Shown piece by piece: positions 22,075 through 34,526 of a stretch of 54,524 bases of DNA. Made by a program: the position numbers and the translations under genes. The notes under the pieces were generated by a model. The model saw nothing but the letters and a program-made list of their open reading frames with translations, did no database searches and was not told where the DNA came from. The DNA comes from Brachionus koreanus (lineage: Eukaryota > Rotifera > Eurotatoria > Ploima > Brachionidae). Each line of letters opens with the position of its first letter. The first letter of the stretch is position 1. The stretch spans positions 792,503 to 847,026 of the forward strand of contig PJRA01000216.1 in NCBI GenBank assembly GCA_016987375.1, in the 5' to 3' direction.

Positions 22075-25000
22075 ATGACTTTTGTGAAATTTGGATTAAT
22101 TTTCTGCTTTTTTATCAATATGGTCCATTGCTTTCAAAGATTGCAAGACGGCCTCTACAATACAACTAGTGGAATATACCGAGCCAAATTGGTAAAAATT
22201 GAAGGCTACGGTTTTTCAGAGCCACAATTTCTGCATAAACTAATAAGCGTGCCTTATGGTGAGAAACCGAAACGCTTCAAAAACTCCGTTTTTCGTAGTT
22301 ATGAACCAGGAATACATGAGCCAAGAGAAAATCTGGCCTGCTACCAATCGGTTAATCTATCCTCATATGGCTTTTTTAGCATTAATGAAGCAGGAATGAT
22401 GACTGAAGATTGTCTAGTTACCAATCTTTATATACCTTTGCCAAAAAGTGATGAAAAGGAAAAAGAGTTTAGAAATTTGTCCGTAGTGATACACATACAT
22501 GGCGGAAGTAATATGGTTGGAGCAGCGGGCCTATTTGACGGATCATACATGGCCTCTAAAGGCAAAGTAATAGTTGCTATAATTAACTACAGACTCAGTC
22601 TATTAGGATTTTTATCTGATTTTACCGAAAATTATCCTGGTAATTACGGATTAAGAGACCAAATACTGGCAATAAAATGGATCAAAAGTAACTGTGCTGT
22701 TTTGGGATGTAATCCGAATTCAATTACTTTATGGGGTCACTCAGCAGGTGCAGGTGACGCAAATTGGCTGGCACTATCTCCTTTAACAAACAGACTATTT
22801 CAAAGAATCATTATTCAAAGTGGAAGTTCGTTTTCGTACTGGGCTTTTGATAAAATGCATTTGGAAAGATACAAGTCACTAAAAAATTATTTCAATTGTA
22901 GTGGCTTGCCTGATGAGGTAACAATGGAAAATAAGGCTATGACTCAACTTATAGAAACATGTTTGGCCTATATTTCCATTGAAGATTTGCTCGAATTTAA
23001 ATTTGCTCTCATTGACGCACCGGGACCGACTTACGACGGCTTTCTGGGAGACGAATCTCTCATTAACAAGCATTCAATTTCTGAAATAGTAAGCTCAGCA
23101 GATTATTTAGAGAACATAGATATTTTAACAGGAATTAATGGAGTAGAGGGCTTTTCGTTTGAGGGATATTTTAGCAATTCAGTAAAATTTTTTACCCAAA
23201 ATAATTTGACTAATGAAGTAATGTTGACGCTTGAGCGTTTCGCTTTACTATCAAGAGAAAAATGCAAACAGTATTCTTTGATTGAGAATAGGCTTAAGCT
23301 TGATGAGTTTTATACAAATAAAGTTAAAAAATATTTAAAAGATGAGAAAAATCTGAATTTGGAAACTGTTAAACGATTAAAAGCCATATTTGCCAATTCA
23401 GATGCCATTTTCGATTCGGGATTTATTGAATTCTTAAATCAAATATTCAAAAAGAAAACAGAAGATAGGAAATTTAAATCAAACGTTTTTGTTTATGAGT
23501 ATTTGCATGAGAATATTGGCAATTTGATGAATATAGAAAATTACAAGAAAATTCTCAGAAATATTTCGCTGAGTACACATTTTGAAGGCATTGATCTTGT
23601 TTTTGGTAAAATTCAAATCAATTTTAATATATTGAATTAAATCCTTTTTTAATTTTGTGATTTAAAAGGCTTACCGATTGCATATATGAACAGAAAAAAT
23701 GCAAAAGACAGAAGATATGATCATCCATATAGTGATTTTATTTTTGACACACCATTTACTGAAATAGAATGCAATTTGTCTTTTTTGTTGATGAAATATT
23801 ATACTAATTTTATCAAAAACGGGTAAATAGAATTTTAAATAAGAATAAAAAAATTAAATTTTAAATTTTTAAAAACTTGAATTTTAAATCAATTATCTGT
23901 TTAAAGTCAATGAAAAATAAAATTTAATTATTTTTTGGGTATTTTCTAAAAAATACCGTGAGTCTCTACTAAATGTAAACATAAGAAATTAATAAATCAT
24001 TTCTTATTAAGAGAATTGAATGATTGAAATGATCTATAAATTTATTAAAAGATAAATCAAATTTTTTCCAAAAGTGTTAAAAGAATTTATTTATTCTTAG
24101 ACTAAATTGATTTAAAAATCAGTTCTGAATTATCTATGTATTAAAAATGATAATTTACATTTAAATATTTTTTTACGTTCATAGGTTAAAGATTAAATCA
24201 GCTAACGCAAGAGTATAAATATTTCTTATTTCTATTTATATTTTAAAGAGTAAAAGATGAATGAAAATAAAATCCAGTTGTTTTTTTTTTATATAAAATT
24301 GATAATATATTTGATAAAAATTTTTTTTTTTTCTAAATTAAAGTTCTGGATTGAAAATTCAAAATTCAAAAATTTAGATGTATCAGCAATATTTTAATAA
24401 TTAAAAAAATTGACGTTTTTTTCGCTAGTTTCCAAATCACTAATTTCATTATTATTTCATCTCTTTTTATTTTGCTTTTCTTTTCTTTCTACATTCCTCT
24501 TCCATTCGATTAGATAAACAATGATAGCTGAGTTAAACTTTTAACTTTTAACTAAAAAATAAGTCTGAATTAATTTATTCTTATTTAATTTATATATCAC
24601 ATTGAAGCCTGAGTAAATTATAAAAATAAATTTTAGTGTATCTAGAAAAAAATTAAAGAGACCTTAAAAAAATATTAAAAAAATTTTAAAATAAATTCAG
24701 TTAATTTTTTTAAAGGAATCCAAATATTGGTGAGCCTGTTAACGTAATATGGGACTCGTACATGAAAAATCGATCTTATCTAAAAATAACAGAAGATTTA
24801 ATTAAAAACAATTCAAGAAACAGCGTGCAATCATATGGAGTAAGAGACGATTTATATAAATTTTGGTTTATTGAAATGGACAAAAATGGAAATTGTAGTT
24901 CATATGATTTTGACTCAAATTTTCCGTATGAAAGCAAAAAACATACTAATGGAGTAGAGCCAGCTTTGGACAGATGTTTCGATCTGTTGAATCAATCAAA

Positions 25001-25367
25001 AGAATATAACTATTTGAGAGAAATGTTTCTGACCGAATATGAAAATTGCATGAATTCAATTGACACTGTTGCGCCTCAGCTTAAGAATTTATTTAACACA
25101 GTATGTTTGGACGTTATCGCTGTTCGAAGAATGATTATTGAATATGAGACATGTTGCATGAGTGATAAGAATGAAGTTACTTCTACTATTTGTAAATTTG
25201 AGAATTTTAACACTAAATTTTTGGGATTCAATTTAACGAGTTTGATTGAATTTACCAAGCATAAAGCTCATGTTGAATCTAGCGAGAATAGCATAATTAG
25301 CCATTCAGGCATTATTTTTGTTACAGGCATATTTTATTTTTTGTTAAACAGTATCTTTTTGAATTGA
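22075..25367 (+). CDS. Cholinesterase-like type-B carboxylesterase, secreted or GPI-anchored
   Basis: An alpha/beta-hydrolase of the cholinesterase/neuroligin group. Exons: 22075-23605, 23669-23822 and 24716-25367; 778 aa. A signal peptide (MTFVKFGLIFCFFINMVHC) opens it. The oxyanion hole IHGGSN lies near 141. The nucleophile elbow is GHSAGAGD with Ser about 223, the acid Glu lies in GVEGFSFEG about 358, and the His in HFEGIDLVFG about 502, so the catalytic triad is complete. The Cys loop C89-C113 equals the acetylcholinesterase C67-C94 loop, but the choline-binding Trp of that loop is absent (Ile/Asn here). A Cys-containing extension of about 200 residues follows the catalytic domain and ends in a hydrophobic tail (GIIFVTGIFYFLLNSIFL) that suggests a GPI or membrane anchor. 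Intron 2 is 893 bp. Substrate unknown; true acetylcholinesterase is unlikely. Confidence 0.85.
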
Positions 25368-25725
25368 AATTTTTTAAAGACAATTTTTTTTATACTTTTT
25401 TTATTTGTGAACCCAATTTTGATTAACTCTTTTTTTTTTTAATTAAATAAAATAAAATTCAATTTTTTTTCCCTAAAAAATATCATTTCTAAGGACATCA
25501 GTTTAATATAATCTTATTGTATATTAAAGTATGATCTTACATTCAAGTATTTTGAAAAAAATAAAGAATCTTTATTTTTATTTAAAAGAAAAAACAAAAA
25601 TCAATCAAATTTATCAAGTTATGTACGAAACGTTTAAATATTTTAAATTTATTCATATTTTTCAAATTTTAAATTTTTACATAAATTTATATTTAAATTT
25701 TTTTTTCTAATTTTAATACTATCTT
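25368..25725. other. AT-rich spacer
   Basis: 358 bp between two plus-strand genes. It contains polyadenylation-like AATAAA signals for the esterase and, just before the next ATG, a pyrimidine-rich TTTTTTTTCTAATTTTAATA run. No coding sequence seen. Confidence 0.35.
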
Positions 25726-28020
25726 ATGAATAATTTGAATTTTTATTACAAATGCGACCAGCTAATTCTAAATTGTGTTCTCAAACCACTCTCGTTAGAA
25801 TTTGCTTTAAATTTAACAAATTCATCAAAAAATCTATCATTTGATAAATTTGATTATTTGTGTCATCTTGAACTCAATTTTTATTCACGATTGCAAATTT
25901 TTGATAAAGGATTTGTAAATGATTTTAAATTTTTGCTAATCAGCAAAAATACTGCTTTAAAATCAGAAATTTTTGATTTATTGTTTCAAAATTCAACTAA
26001 TTTGGACAAAGTGCTTCTAATTTCACCCTCTGATGGTTTTGTTTATTGGTACCCAATTCTCTTAACCAAAAAGCATGGATTTTCAACTAAATTAAACAAT
26101 TTTGTTTTATGTAATGTTAATGACAAAGTCATTTTAATCGAAACCTTCAAGTTAAACGATTTGGTAAATCCTTTAGAAGCATTAATCAACGCTGGTTCAA
26201 AATCAGATACTTCAAAAAAATGCCACAATTGTCTTTTTATAGTAACTAAAGCTGGCAGAGTTTTATCTTATTCATATCAATCTTCAATAACATTTAAAGT
26301 ATCTGTTTTGCCGCATAATGTAGTTTTTTGTCTCAAAGTAAAATATTCCAAAAATGATTATTTAATTTATTGTACCGATTTAAATGAAATTTTTGGTGTT
26401 CTCTTAGAGGATGTTATTCAAAACTCAAGTTCTAAATCCATTTTTCTTGCTCAAGGAAAATCAATCAAAAAGCTAAAAAGTTGCTTTAAAATATTAAAAA
26501 ATTTAATCTTTACTTTTTTTTATTATTAGAAAATGCAGATAAAGTTTATTATGTGGAAGCAACTGGAAAAGTTTTTGAGTTGAATTTGAAAGCTAGTTTT
26601 GCTAATGAAAAGTATAAAAATTCATCGGATTCGTGCGATTTGCAAATGGTGAATACTTTATTGGAAAAATTATCAATTAAATCTTCCAAAATTGTTGAAG
26701 GCCAGCTTCAAATTGACAGATTAAACTCTACTATAAAACAGCTAAGCATTTTACAGGCCAATCGATACGGCTTTTGTAACAACTTTGAGATTACCAAAAA
26801 AATTAAAAACCATAAAATTGAGTTAACTATTAAAAACAAAAATGTTCTTTTAGAAGACAATAATAGTTGTTATTCTATTTTGTGTTGCATTCGATATAAA
26901 AAGACAAATGGTAATTTTCATAGGGCCTTTATTTGGCAAAATAATCTCGAACAGTTCAATGCAACAAAAGCAGCAATGGAACAAGTTTTAATTAGGGATG
27001 CTACACAATTTATTAAAATTAATATGTTTCCAGCTCAGCTAAAACTCTTTTTAATTTTCAATATTCAGAAATTTTTGCATTCTAACATTTCCTTGGTAAA
27101 TAACCAAGTAAAATTTGATAAAGAAATGATTGAAAAAATAGGAGATTTTTGTGTGCCTATTTATGGATCGAATTTTAGCATAAACGATTTACTTTTACCA
27201 GTGAATTATTCGGAAAAAATGGTTGAACCATCATATAATATGTTGATGAACATTTTGCTTAAAAAAAAATTGTTTGAAGATGAATTTAGAATAAACAATG
27301 TTTGGACTTGTTTAGAAATTGAAGGTTATTTGGGCGATTTGAGTGGTAAAAATTTATTTTAATAAACCTTAAATTCATCAGTGTTTTTTTTTTAATAGAA
27401 GCTGCAGATTCAAAACGAAATTTGAGTTTTTCCAATTTAGAGCTATCTGTGAAAAATACAAATAAAGAAAAAGCGCTCTTAAAATTCGAAATCAAAATTA
27501 ATAATGAAAAAAACAATTTTTTTTCGAGCTTGCCACTAGCTATTTATGCAAAAAATTGCCTTGTCTTCCAGGTAATGTAACTATAACAAAATTTTTATTT
27601 ATAAATTTTCGATATAATTTTTTTTCAAAATTCAAAAGCTTTTAAAATATTTAGAATTAAAATATACTTATTTTTTTTAAAGAATGTAGCTTCAAGCAAT
27701 GCATATGCTACTAGTAAGTTAGAAATTAGTCAAAACAAATTATTAGAGGTAAATTTTATTTAAAATTGTGATAAAATTGAAAAATAGAAAAAAAATTATA
27801 TAAAAATTAGAGTATTGCTTGCAAAATAGAAGATTTAGTGGAGCAAAAAAATTGTTTTATTGATAATGAAAGTAGAATGGAAGGTAGTGAATCATTCAGT
27901 CACTCATTGAATAAACCAAATAAATTCTATTCAATTGAAACGCTGTTAAATTTAATTCAAATTTATATTAATCTTAGACAAATTTTGTCTTCAAAAATTG
28001 AAATTGAATTTAAAAATTGA
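25726..28020 (+). CDS. FAAP100: FAAP100-like Fanconi anaemia core-complex protein
   Basis: In vertebrates FAAP100 pairs with FANCB and FANCL in the module that monoubiquitinates FANCD2/FANCI. Exons: 25726-26479, 26530-27345, 27399-27571, 27683-27748 and 27811-28020; 672 aa (human 881). The N-terminal half reads as a degenerate beta-propeller: LLISPSDGFVYWYPILL, then CLFIVTKAGRVLSYSY, LPHNVVFCLKV and LIYCTDLNEIFGVLL. These fall in the same order and spacing as the human VVLCGLPDGQLCC, CDCLVAFGHHGRMLA and LPGPVLCAAC blocks. A helical section (LLEKLSIKSSKIVEGQLQID) follows. The C-terminus NLIQIYINLRQILSSKIEIE resembles the human terminal LLQVYRQLRHPSLIL. FANCB has related architecture and is the main alternative. 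Assignment rests on remembered similarity and needs a profile search. Confidence 0.5.
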
Positions 28021-28181
28021 AACATATTATTAAAGCAATATATCTTATTTTAATAAAACTAAATCTAATTTAAATTTTTAAAACAACATTTAATAAGAAA
28101 TTTAGAATAGAACTTTCCCAATGTAGCTAAATAGAAAAATTAACATGAATTTTTGTTTTTAATGAACTACTAAAACAAGTC

Positions 28182-29465
28182 TCAATTATTTCTGTTCTCT
28201 TTCGTATAATGATTAGATCCATCATAGAATATCAGTTTAGGTAGCTTTACAAAATGTCGCGAATTAAAAGTTCCTGTAAGACCATTCGGTTCATCGTCTA
28301 AAATAGGCATGCTAGAATTTAAGTTATTCGAAGCTGATGTCCAAGATCGATCCAACGAATATTCAATCATGTCTGGTTCGGAGCTGTAACCAGGCCTATA
28401 TTGTTCCTGAGAAGGTCTTTTTTCATCATAGTGTTCATGATGATATCTGTATTTTTTAGCCTTGTCTTTTTTATTCCAATAATTACGATTGGATTTTTTG
28501 GATATTTCTTTATTGACTTTTTTTTCTTCATCATTATTTTTGGCATTAATTCGATTTTTTAGTCTACTTTCTGTTTGAGATGGGGTATTTTTTTGAAATC
28601 TCGGACTGATCTTGCTCTCTGGTTCGTCACCTTTGTCTTCATGGTTTTTTATTACATGATTACTTCTATCTTCAGATTTGACTGCCAAGTTGACTCCTTT
28701 CTCTGTTATCGGTGCACTATTTAAATTATCCTTGGAAGAATTATTGTAGTGAACTGTTGTTTGGTCAATGTTAGTCCAATTACTTTTTGATCTATTAGTC
28801 GATTTAACCCTTGGATAAAAAACTTAATTAATTATCTTTTCTTATCAAGTAAATAATATTTACTCAATTGAAATAATGTATGCAATCAGCAATATTAGTG
28901 CCAAAAAAATCAATATCAAAGCCACTACCGAAAGCCAGAAGCACACGTCTAAATTATACTTTTCAGCTTTATAGACATCTGTTCCAAAAACAATTAAACT
29001 AACTAATCCACAACAAGCTTTTTTAGTTCAAAATAAAATTTAAAAAAAAAATTTATATTAATTTACTAGCTAAAAATATTAAAATGGCATCGGTAATAAA
29101 TATTAATGTATTCTTTGCACATATTTTAAGATTGAGAAATAGAGAGACCAGAGTTAAAACAAGTAGCCCAAGCATACATGATTGTAGACCCTGAAAAGCC
29201 TTAAACGAGTCTATGAAAAAAAAAAAATTTTTTTTCTTTAATTAGGAAAAAATTAGAATTAACTTGATAATTGAAAATTGAGATTTTTTTGTCCGTCAGA
29301 GTACCAATTGTAACATTGGGATGAATTGCAGGCTCTCCATATGCCATAGCGAATATTGCTCGATTTGACAGCTATCCAATTGTCCAGTATAAAAGTAATA
29401 ATTATCAGTGCCACTGTTATTGATTGGCATGCGATTGATATTGTAATTGGAATATTAAATTTCAT
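28182..29465 (-). CDS. Claudin/PMP22-like four-transmembrane protein with long basic tail
   Basis: Exons on the minus strand: 29465-29264, 29210-29067, 29017-28864 and 28809-28182; 375 aa. Helix 1 is ITISIACQSITVALIIITFI. The first extracellular loop carries the claudin-type signature (DNWIAV, then YGIWRACNSSQCYNW, a W-GIW-C-C pattern). Three more hydrophobic helices follow: LQSCMLGLLVLTLVSLF, TLIFITDAILIFLA into the next exon, and FWLSVVALILIFLALILLI. The last exon encodes a hydrophilic cytoplasmic tail of about 210 residues rich in Lys, Asn, Ser and Glu, much longer than in ordinary claudins. Likely a junctional or membrane-organising protein. Which PMP22/claudin subfamily it belongs to cannot be told. 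It converges with the FAAP100-like gene, 161 bp away. Confidence 0.65.
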
Positions 29466-30805
29466 TTAAAAAATTTTACTCACAACTTTTTAAACCTTGA
29501 TAATGTTCTACTAGTTCAGCAATGAGCTTTAATCAAATGCTCATAAAGCTGTCGATATTATTATTAATTATTAATTTGTCACTAATTAGCTTGATAGTTT
29601 TTTAAACGAAATTGCTCGTATTCGCTAAGACACTAAATAGAAAAATGTTTAAAACAATTAAAGTAAATTTTATAAAGGTGTTAAGCAACTCTATTAAGCA
29701 AAGTTAGTAATTTTTTAAAAACTTTTATTTTCAAAATTCAAAAAAAAAAGCTTGAATTTTTTAAGACTTTATTTTAAACATTTAATAAAAAAAAAAAGAA
29801 ATTCTTTCATTAGAGTAACGAAAACAATCATTTTTGAGAGTTTTCACTCATTTCGAGAATAATTTGTTTGCAAGATGAATGAGCCTGTAAATTCAGATCA
29901 AAATAATAGGTAAAATAAGCCTTTTCATCGGTTCTTTGTTAAAATCTTTTTTAATTTTTCAGTTGTAAAGCTTGTTTTCAGTCTTAACAAATATACTCAT
30001 GCATTCAGACTTTAAATCAAATGTTTACTGTTTTGAATGCATGGATGCAAGTAATGTTTTTGTGCTTATGCTTTGATTTGCCAAGGTTTTTCACTTCTAA
30101 ACTATTTTTGAAATAGGTAAACTACTTGAGAATTTTATTTTTTATGTTGGTGTTAATTTTAAAAAATAAGATTTTATTTTGATGTTTCTGATTTTTTTTT
30201 TCAAAACCAAAAATCTAAAAAGAAAATTTTGAATTTATAAAAACATATGTGTATTTTTCGTTTGTTAGAGAAAAAATTTTTAGAACTTTTAAAAGTATTT
30301 AGAACGAAATTATTTACAAACCACTCTGAATCTTCCAATAATAAATCATTTTGTTTTTGTTACTTCATTTAGAACAAGAAATTTGTTTCTATAACATTAA
30401 AATTTCATAACTTATAACATATTCAATAATGAACAAATTAAAGAAATTTGTATTACACTACCCTCTTAGGATTAAAACTCAATTAGTTTTTTTTAATAAT
30501 AGTTAGGGAAGGACAAAAAAATTTGAAAGTGATTTCAATGTATTAATGTACTAGATAATTTCAATGTACTAGATACTTTTATAAAAGAAACTAAAATTTT
30601 AACTTATTTTTATTTTCAATTTAAAACTAATTCGCAAGGCAAAATAAAAGTTCAATTTTTAATGTTATTTATGTTTAAAATTCTGGAGACTAATTATTTT
30701 TTTTCTAGGAAAATTTTTATGGAAGATTTATAAATTTTTTTAATTAAAAGATTTTTTATTTAAAAATACTTTTTGACATTTATTTTTAATAAAAATTTTG
30801 AAATA
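29466..30805. other. Intergenic region
   Basis: About 1.3 kb. One possible tiny gene start lies at 29875: an ATG followed by 11 codons, a GTAAAA donor and a downstream TTTTTCAG acceptor, but the joined frame stops after eight further codons (SCKACFQS), so I do not call it. The remainder shows only stop-rich AT sequence and near-duplicate short motifs (AATTTCAATGTACTAGATA) near 30550. Confidence 0.35.
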
Positions 30806-31878
30806 TTAATGAAATCTGTATTTTCTTGCTGGTTTAAGATTTATATATGTCTTCTTCATTTGTTTTTCTAGTTCTTCATCTTTTTCAGTTTTGTACTCGA
30901 ATAATTTTTCGCCTTTTGTAGACACAATCTTGTTCTCATAATACCTGCAGAGCTTTTTTTCTTCGTTCTTTTAGATTTAAGATAAAAAAAAAAACAGTTA
31001 GTATTTAGAATAGTTGAATATACCCAAACAAATCTTGGTTTGGCTTCTATTGAACTTCCATCTTCATTAACTCGAACTAGTCCAAATCTAAAAAATAAAT
31101 TTGTTAAATAAATTATTTAAGATTATTTATTTTCTACTTTTGAAGCGTTTTTTCTTTCATCAATTTTCTATCTTCTTCAGTTAAATCATTAATTTGATGT
31201 GTTGATTTTTTATTTTCTTTCTTTTGATACATTAATAGATATTCGATCGCTTTAGTCTTATCATTATTGAATTTTTTTAATGCATCATCAATTTCTACGG
31301 CACTGAATTTTGGAAACATTTCTGCTAACATTTGAATTTCAATGTTTGTTTCTTCATGTTCCTTTTTTTCAGAATTGGGTGTTGAAAATTTGTCCCATAG
31401 TTCATTAATTTCTTCAGATTTATTGACAGGCTCAACCTTAAATTCGTCAATTTCTTTTTTTAAACTTTGGAGCCATTTGCATACTTGACTTTGTTTCACA
31501 TGAGCAAATCCAGGAATGTATGCATCAATTATATCGCGAAAATTGTCTAAGTCTGACCCGTCTACGAGTCGATCATTCTCTACAACTATGTGATTTTCAA
31601 TACAAAATTGTCTTATAGTATTCACTGTATACGATCCAACTACATCATCAATCAAAAACTCAACAGAATTTTCCTCAACAAGTTCATTAGTTATCAAAAA
31701 GTCTATCAGAATGATTTTAATATCAGGCTGTCTTGATTCATTATTGTGAATAAATTTAAAACACAATTCAACTTTTTTCAGTTATTTATAGTATTAATAT
31801 AGATTTAATTATATATTAAGATTAATCAATATTTCATTACAGAATGAAAGCTCTCAAAACTAGATGATTAACGTCCAT
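30806..31878 (-). CDS. CUEDC2: CUE domain-containing protein 2
   Basis: Ubiquitin-binding adaptor that in mammals modulates NF-kB and hormone-receptor signalling. Exons on the minus strand: 31878-31841, 31731-31138, 31087-31024 and 30967-30806; 285 aa (human 287). The first exon encodes only 12 full codons ([12 protein letters not shown]). The large exon has no in-frame ATG near its beginning, so a separate start exon is needed, and this one is the only in-frame choice I found. Landmarks: [10 protein letters not shown] (human EAYVPGFAHI), a CUE domain [35 protein letters not shown], and the C-terminal [14 protein letters not shown], which matches the human end. Identity is secure; the 5' junction (acceptor CAAG/ACAG at 31731) is the weakest part. 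Confidence 0.9.
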
Positions 31879-33003
31879 TTTCAAAATAAAAAAACAAACA
31901 GAAAAAACTTAACATTTGTTCCGTTTCTTGTTTCATATAATACTATCGACTTTAAAAGTCTATTCATTGTTTATTATTCATATATTTACCCTAGACAACA
32001 TAAGATGAATATAAGTCATTTATTTTTTAATATAAAAATCTTTCTTCTTATATCATGATATAAATAAAATACAACCACTTAATTATTAATTTGAAACTAA
32101 AACTAAATAACTTAAAAATATTTCGTGATGAAGAAAAGATTTTATAAAAAAAATTAAATTAATTATGTTGTCACATGATTGCTTGAAATCCAATTTAAAA
32201 TTTAAATTAAATTTTCCAATTTAATAAATAATATACGCAAATTAAAGATTAATTATTCATTTGATTTTTAATTTTCTTCTTTTATAAACTTGATTTTAAA
32301 TAAAATTTTAAACTTTAAAATACAGTCAATATTTTTTGAATAATTTTGCCTGATATTTTTTTTTCTCATTTTTAGCAAATATTAGACAAAATTATTTAAG
32401 ATAAAAAACTAATTTTGCAAATTTAATTCTAATTAATTGGTTATCTGTATCGAACTAAAGCTTGTTCAGTTTTAAAATTTGACAGCAACAAAAAATTTTA
32501 AATGAAAAAAAAACTTAAATAAACTGTTATTAATAATAAAAGCATATACTAACCCATAAGAGTATATTCCCTAAAAAAGCATATATTCCCTAACTATTAT
32601 TTAAAAAATAAATAATATTATTATACTTTTAATTGTGTTTTGATTAATTTTTTTTATCGGATAACTATTTTGAAATGCCTTTAATTTTTTATTTCATTTC
32701 TACGGTGATATCAAGTCAGTTTTATCGATTGGCTCGATTTAGTTATCGTAATTTCAAATAAAAACATCAAATTGATTGAATGAGTATATGATTAGAATTA
32801 TAGACTTTAATGATAGTTGTAATCTATTTGATATTAATTTTTTACTTAATTAAAGTCTTTGATTTTCATTTATTTTATTTTTTTTTATGTGTTAAGAAAT
32901 AAAAAAAATATGAAAAATTTTGTTTACAAATATTTGTGAGAATTTTTACTAAAATTTAAATTAAATATTTATACAATAAGTAAAAAAATATGAGAAATAT
33001 AAT
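31879..33003. other. AT-rich intergenic sequence
   Basis: About 1.1 kb between two minus-strand genes. No coding sequence is supportable. Short duplicated motifs of the type AGCATATATTCCCTAA occur near 32540-32600. The part adjoining 31879 should contain the CUEDC2 promoter. Confidence 0.35.
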
Positions 33004-34030
33004 TTATTTTTCATAGCCAGTGATAATTTTTTCATATTTATCAGCTGATTTAAAGTACTTGAAGTTAACATATGGTAAAGCAAATAGTTCATTTTTAACA
33101 AAATTCGGGTAATAGGCTATTATAGGCTTTAAATGTGGTGCTCGAGCATCAGCCATGAAATAGGCATAAATTACAATTGACATATGAGAAGCCAAATAAA
33201 TCAAAATATGAAAAATACTATGAAAATACGGCATTTTTAAATACTGCCATATATTACAAAACACACGATCTGAAACCCAGAAAACCACGGCCAAAAACCA
33301 AATAAAAATTGTTCGTTTGCCTAGTCTTCTTAAAGCGAGTGGAGCCCTTGAAACAAAATTTCTATTTTCAATTAGTTTAAAATTTGAAGTATACATTTTA
33401 AGCATATGAATCATGACAGTCATTATTGGGAGACCTAACATCATTAGTAAATAAGCGTTCAAATATGGATTTAGAAAACAAAGAAAAGTAATTAAAATTG
33501 TTGCCAAGCCAAATAGAGTGTACCATTGCCACCTATTAGAAAAATAAATAGAATTCAAAAAATTAAAAATAAATATTACCTTTTTTTATGAAAATAATCA
33601 GGTAGTAGTTTATCGGGAAAAAGAACTGTGTAACCAGTCATCAAGACCCATAATATTGACAATTCATCCATCAATTGTCCAGCCTATTGAAATTTTTATC
33701 AATGAAGAGAGCAAATTTTTTTTCTATTTACCATTGTTAATGTAGCATGAAAATAAACTGAGCCTAGACCAACAATAACCAGCATAAACCATATTATGTG
33801 AATACCCTTGGTTATTAATTTTGAGTAGCTTTTGAATAAAAAGCCCATTAACGGAGGAATAATGAAAAATAGAATATTTGTTATCTTAATTACAAATTTT
33901 TTTATTTAAATTACTTTAAACTTGATAATTAACAAATTACCGTGTTGAAAAATTCTGCTATAAATGGGCTAACTTTGTAATTTGTTTCGCACCAATCTAC
34001 TGCCGATGATCCTGGATTGAAAAAATTCAT
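33004..34030 (-). CDS. ACER: Alkaline ceramidase (ACER family)
   Basis: Seven-helix membrane hydrolase that cleaves ceramide to sphingosine and fatty acid in ER/Golgi. Exons on the minus strand: 34030-33941, 33884-33732, 33683-33580 and 33532-33004; 291 aa (human ACER1-3: 264-275). The N-terminus carries AVDWCETNY. The catalytic segment [20 protein letters not shown] supplies Ser, the first zinc His and, eleven residues on, Asp. The late motif [10 protein letters not shown] followed by [10 protein letters not shown] supplies the HxxxH pair of zinc ligands. All the residues known from the ACER3 structure are therefore present. The hydrophobic profile and LPYVNFKYF tail match ACER1/ACER2 better than ACER3. 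All introns are about 50 bp. Confidence 0.92.
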
Positions 34031-34526
34031 TCTGGAAAAGTTTTCTCAATAAATGAAAATAAATTTTTATTTTAAAAAGAAAAACTTTCAATCAATATTT
34101 AAAAGTAAATCTCAGCTTTCATTTATTTTCGGTCCCCCAAAAGGAAAAAGGAAAAAATTTAACCAAATTTTCTTTTTTTTTTTTATTTTCAAAGGTAATT
34201 TCATTGCATAAAAAATAATCGTTGCCTTTCTTTTTTTTAAATAGTTAATTTTTAATAGTAAGAATAGAATCTTTTGTTTTGTTTTTGTAAAATTTTTTAT
34301 TTTTTTGAAAAATCATTCGTCATCAGAGATAAAAATATTAAATTAAATTTAAAATTAAATCAAGTGTGATATCTAAAAATATTCATTAATTTATTTGATA
34401 TCTTAATTTAGTTTAACCCAATGTTTAATTTGGCAAAAATATTTTTTTTTATCAAATATCAAATTTCAGCGAAGATTTACCAAAAAAAAAAAGAAAATAA
34501 AAAATAAATTTTTTTTTTTGATTCTT
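34031..34526. other. Spacer between ACER and SNARE genes
   Basis: About 500 bp of T/A-rich sequence between the start of ACER and the stop of the upstream SNARE gene. Polyadenylation signals for the SNARE gene are likely near 34490-34520 (minus strand). No coding sequence seen. Confidence 0.35.

Noticed and set aside
29875..30055. Possible two-exon micro-gene (ATG, 11 codons, GTAAAA donor, TTTTTCAG acceptor)
   Set aside because: The joined frame stops after eight codons of exon 2, and no alternative junction gives a longer product.
31864..32058. 64-aa plus-strand frame
   Set aside because: Low complexity, overlaps the start exon of CUEDC2 on the other strand, no recognisable motif.
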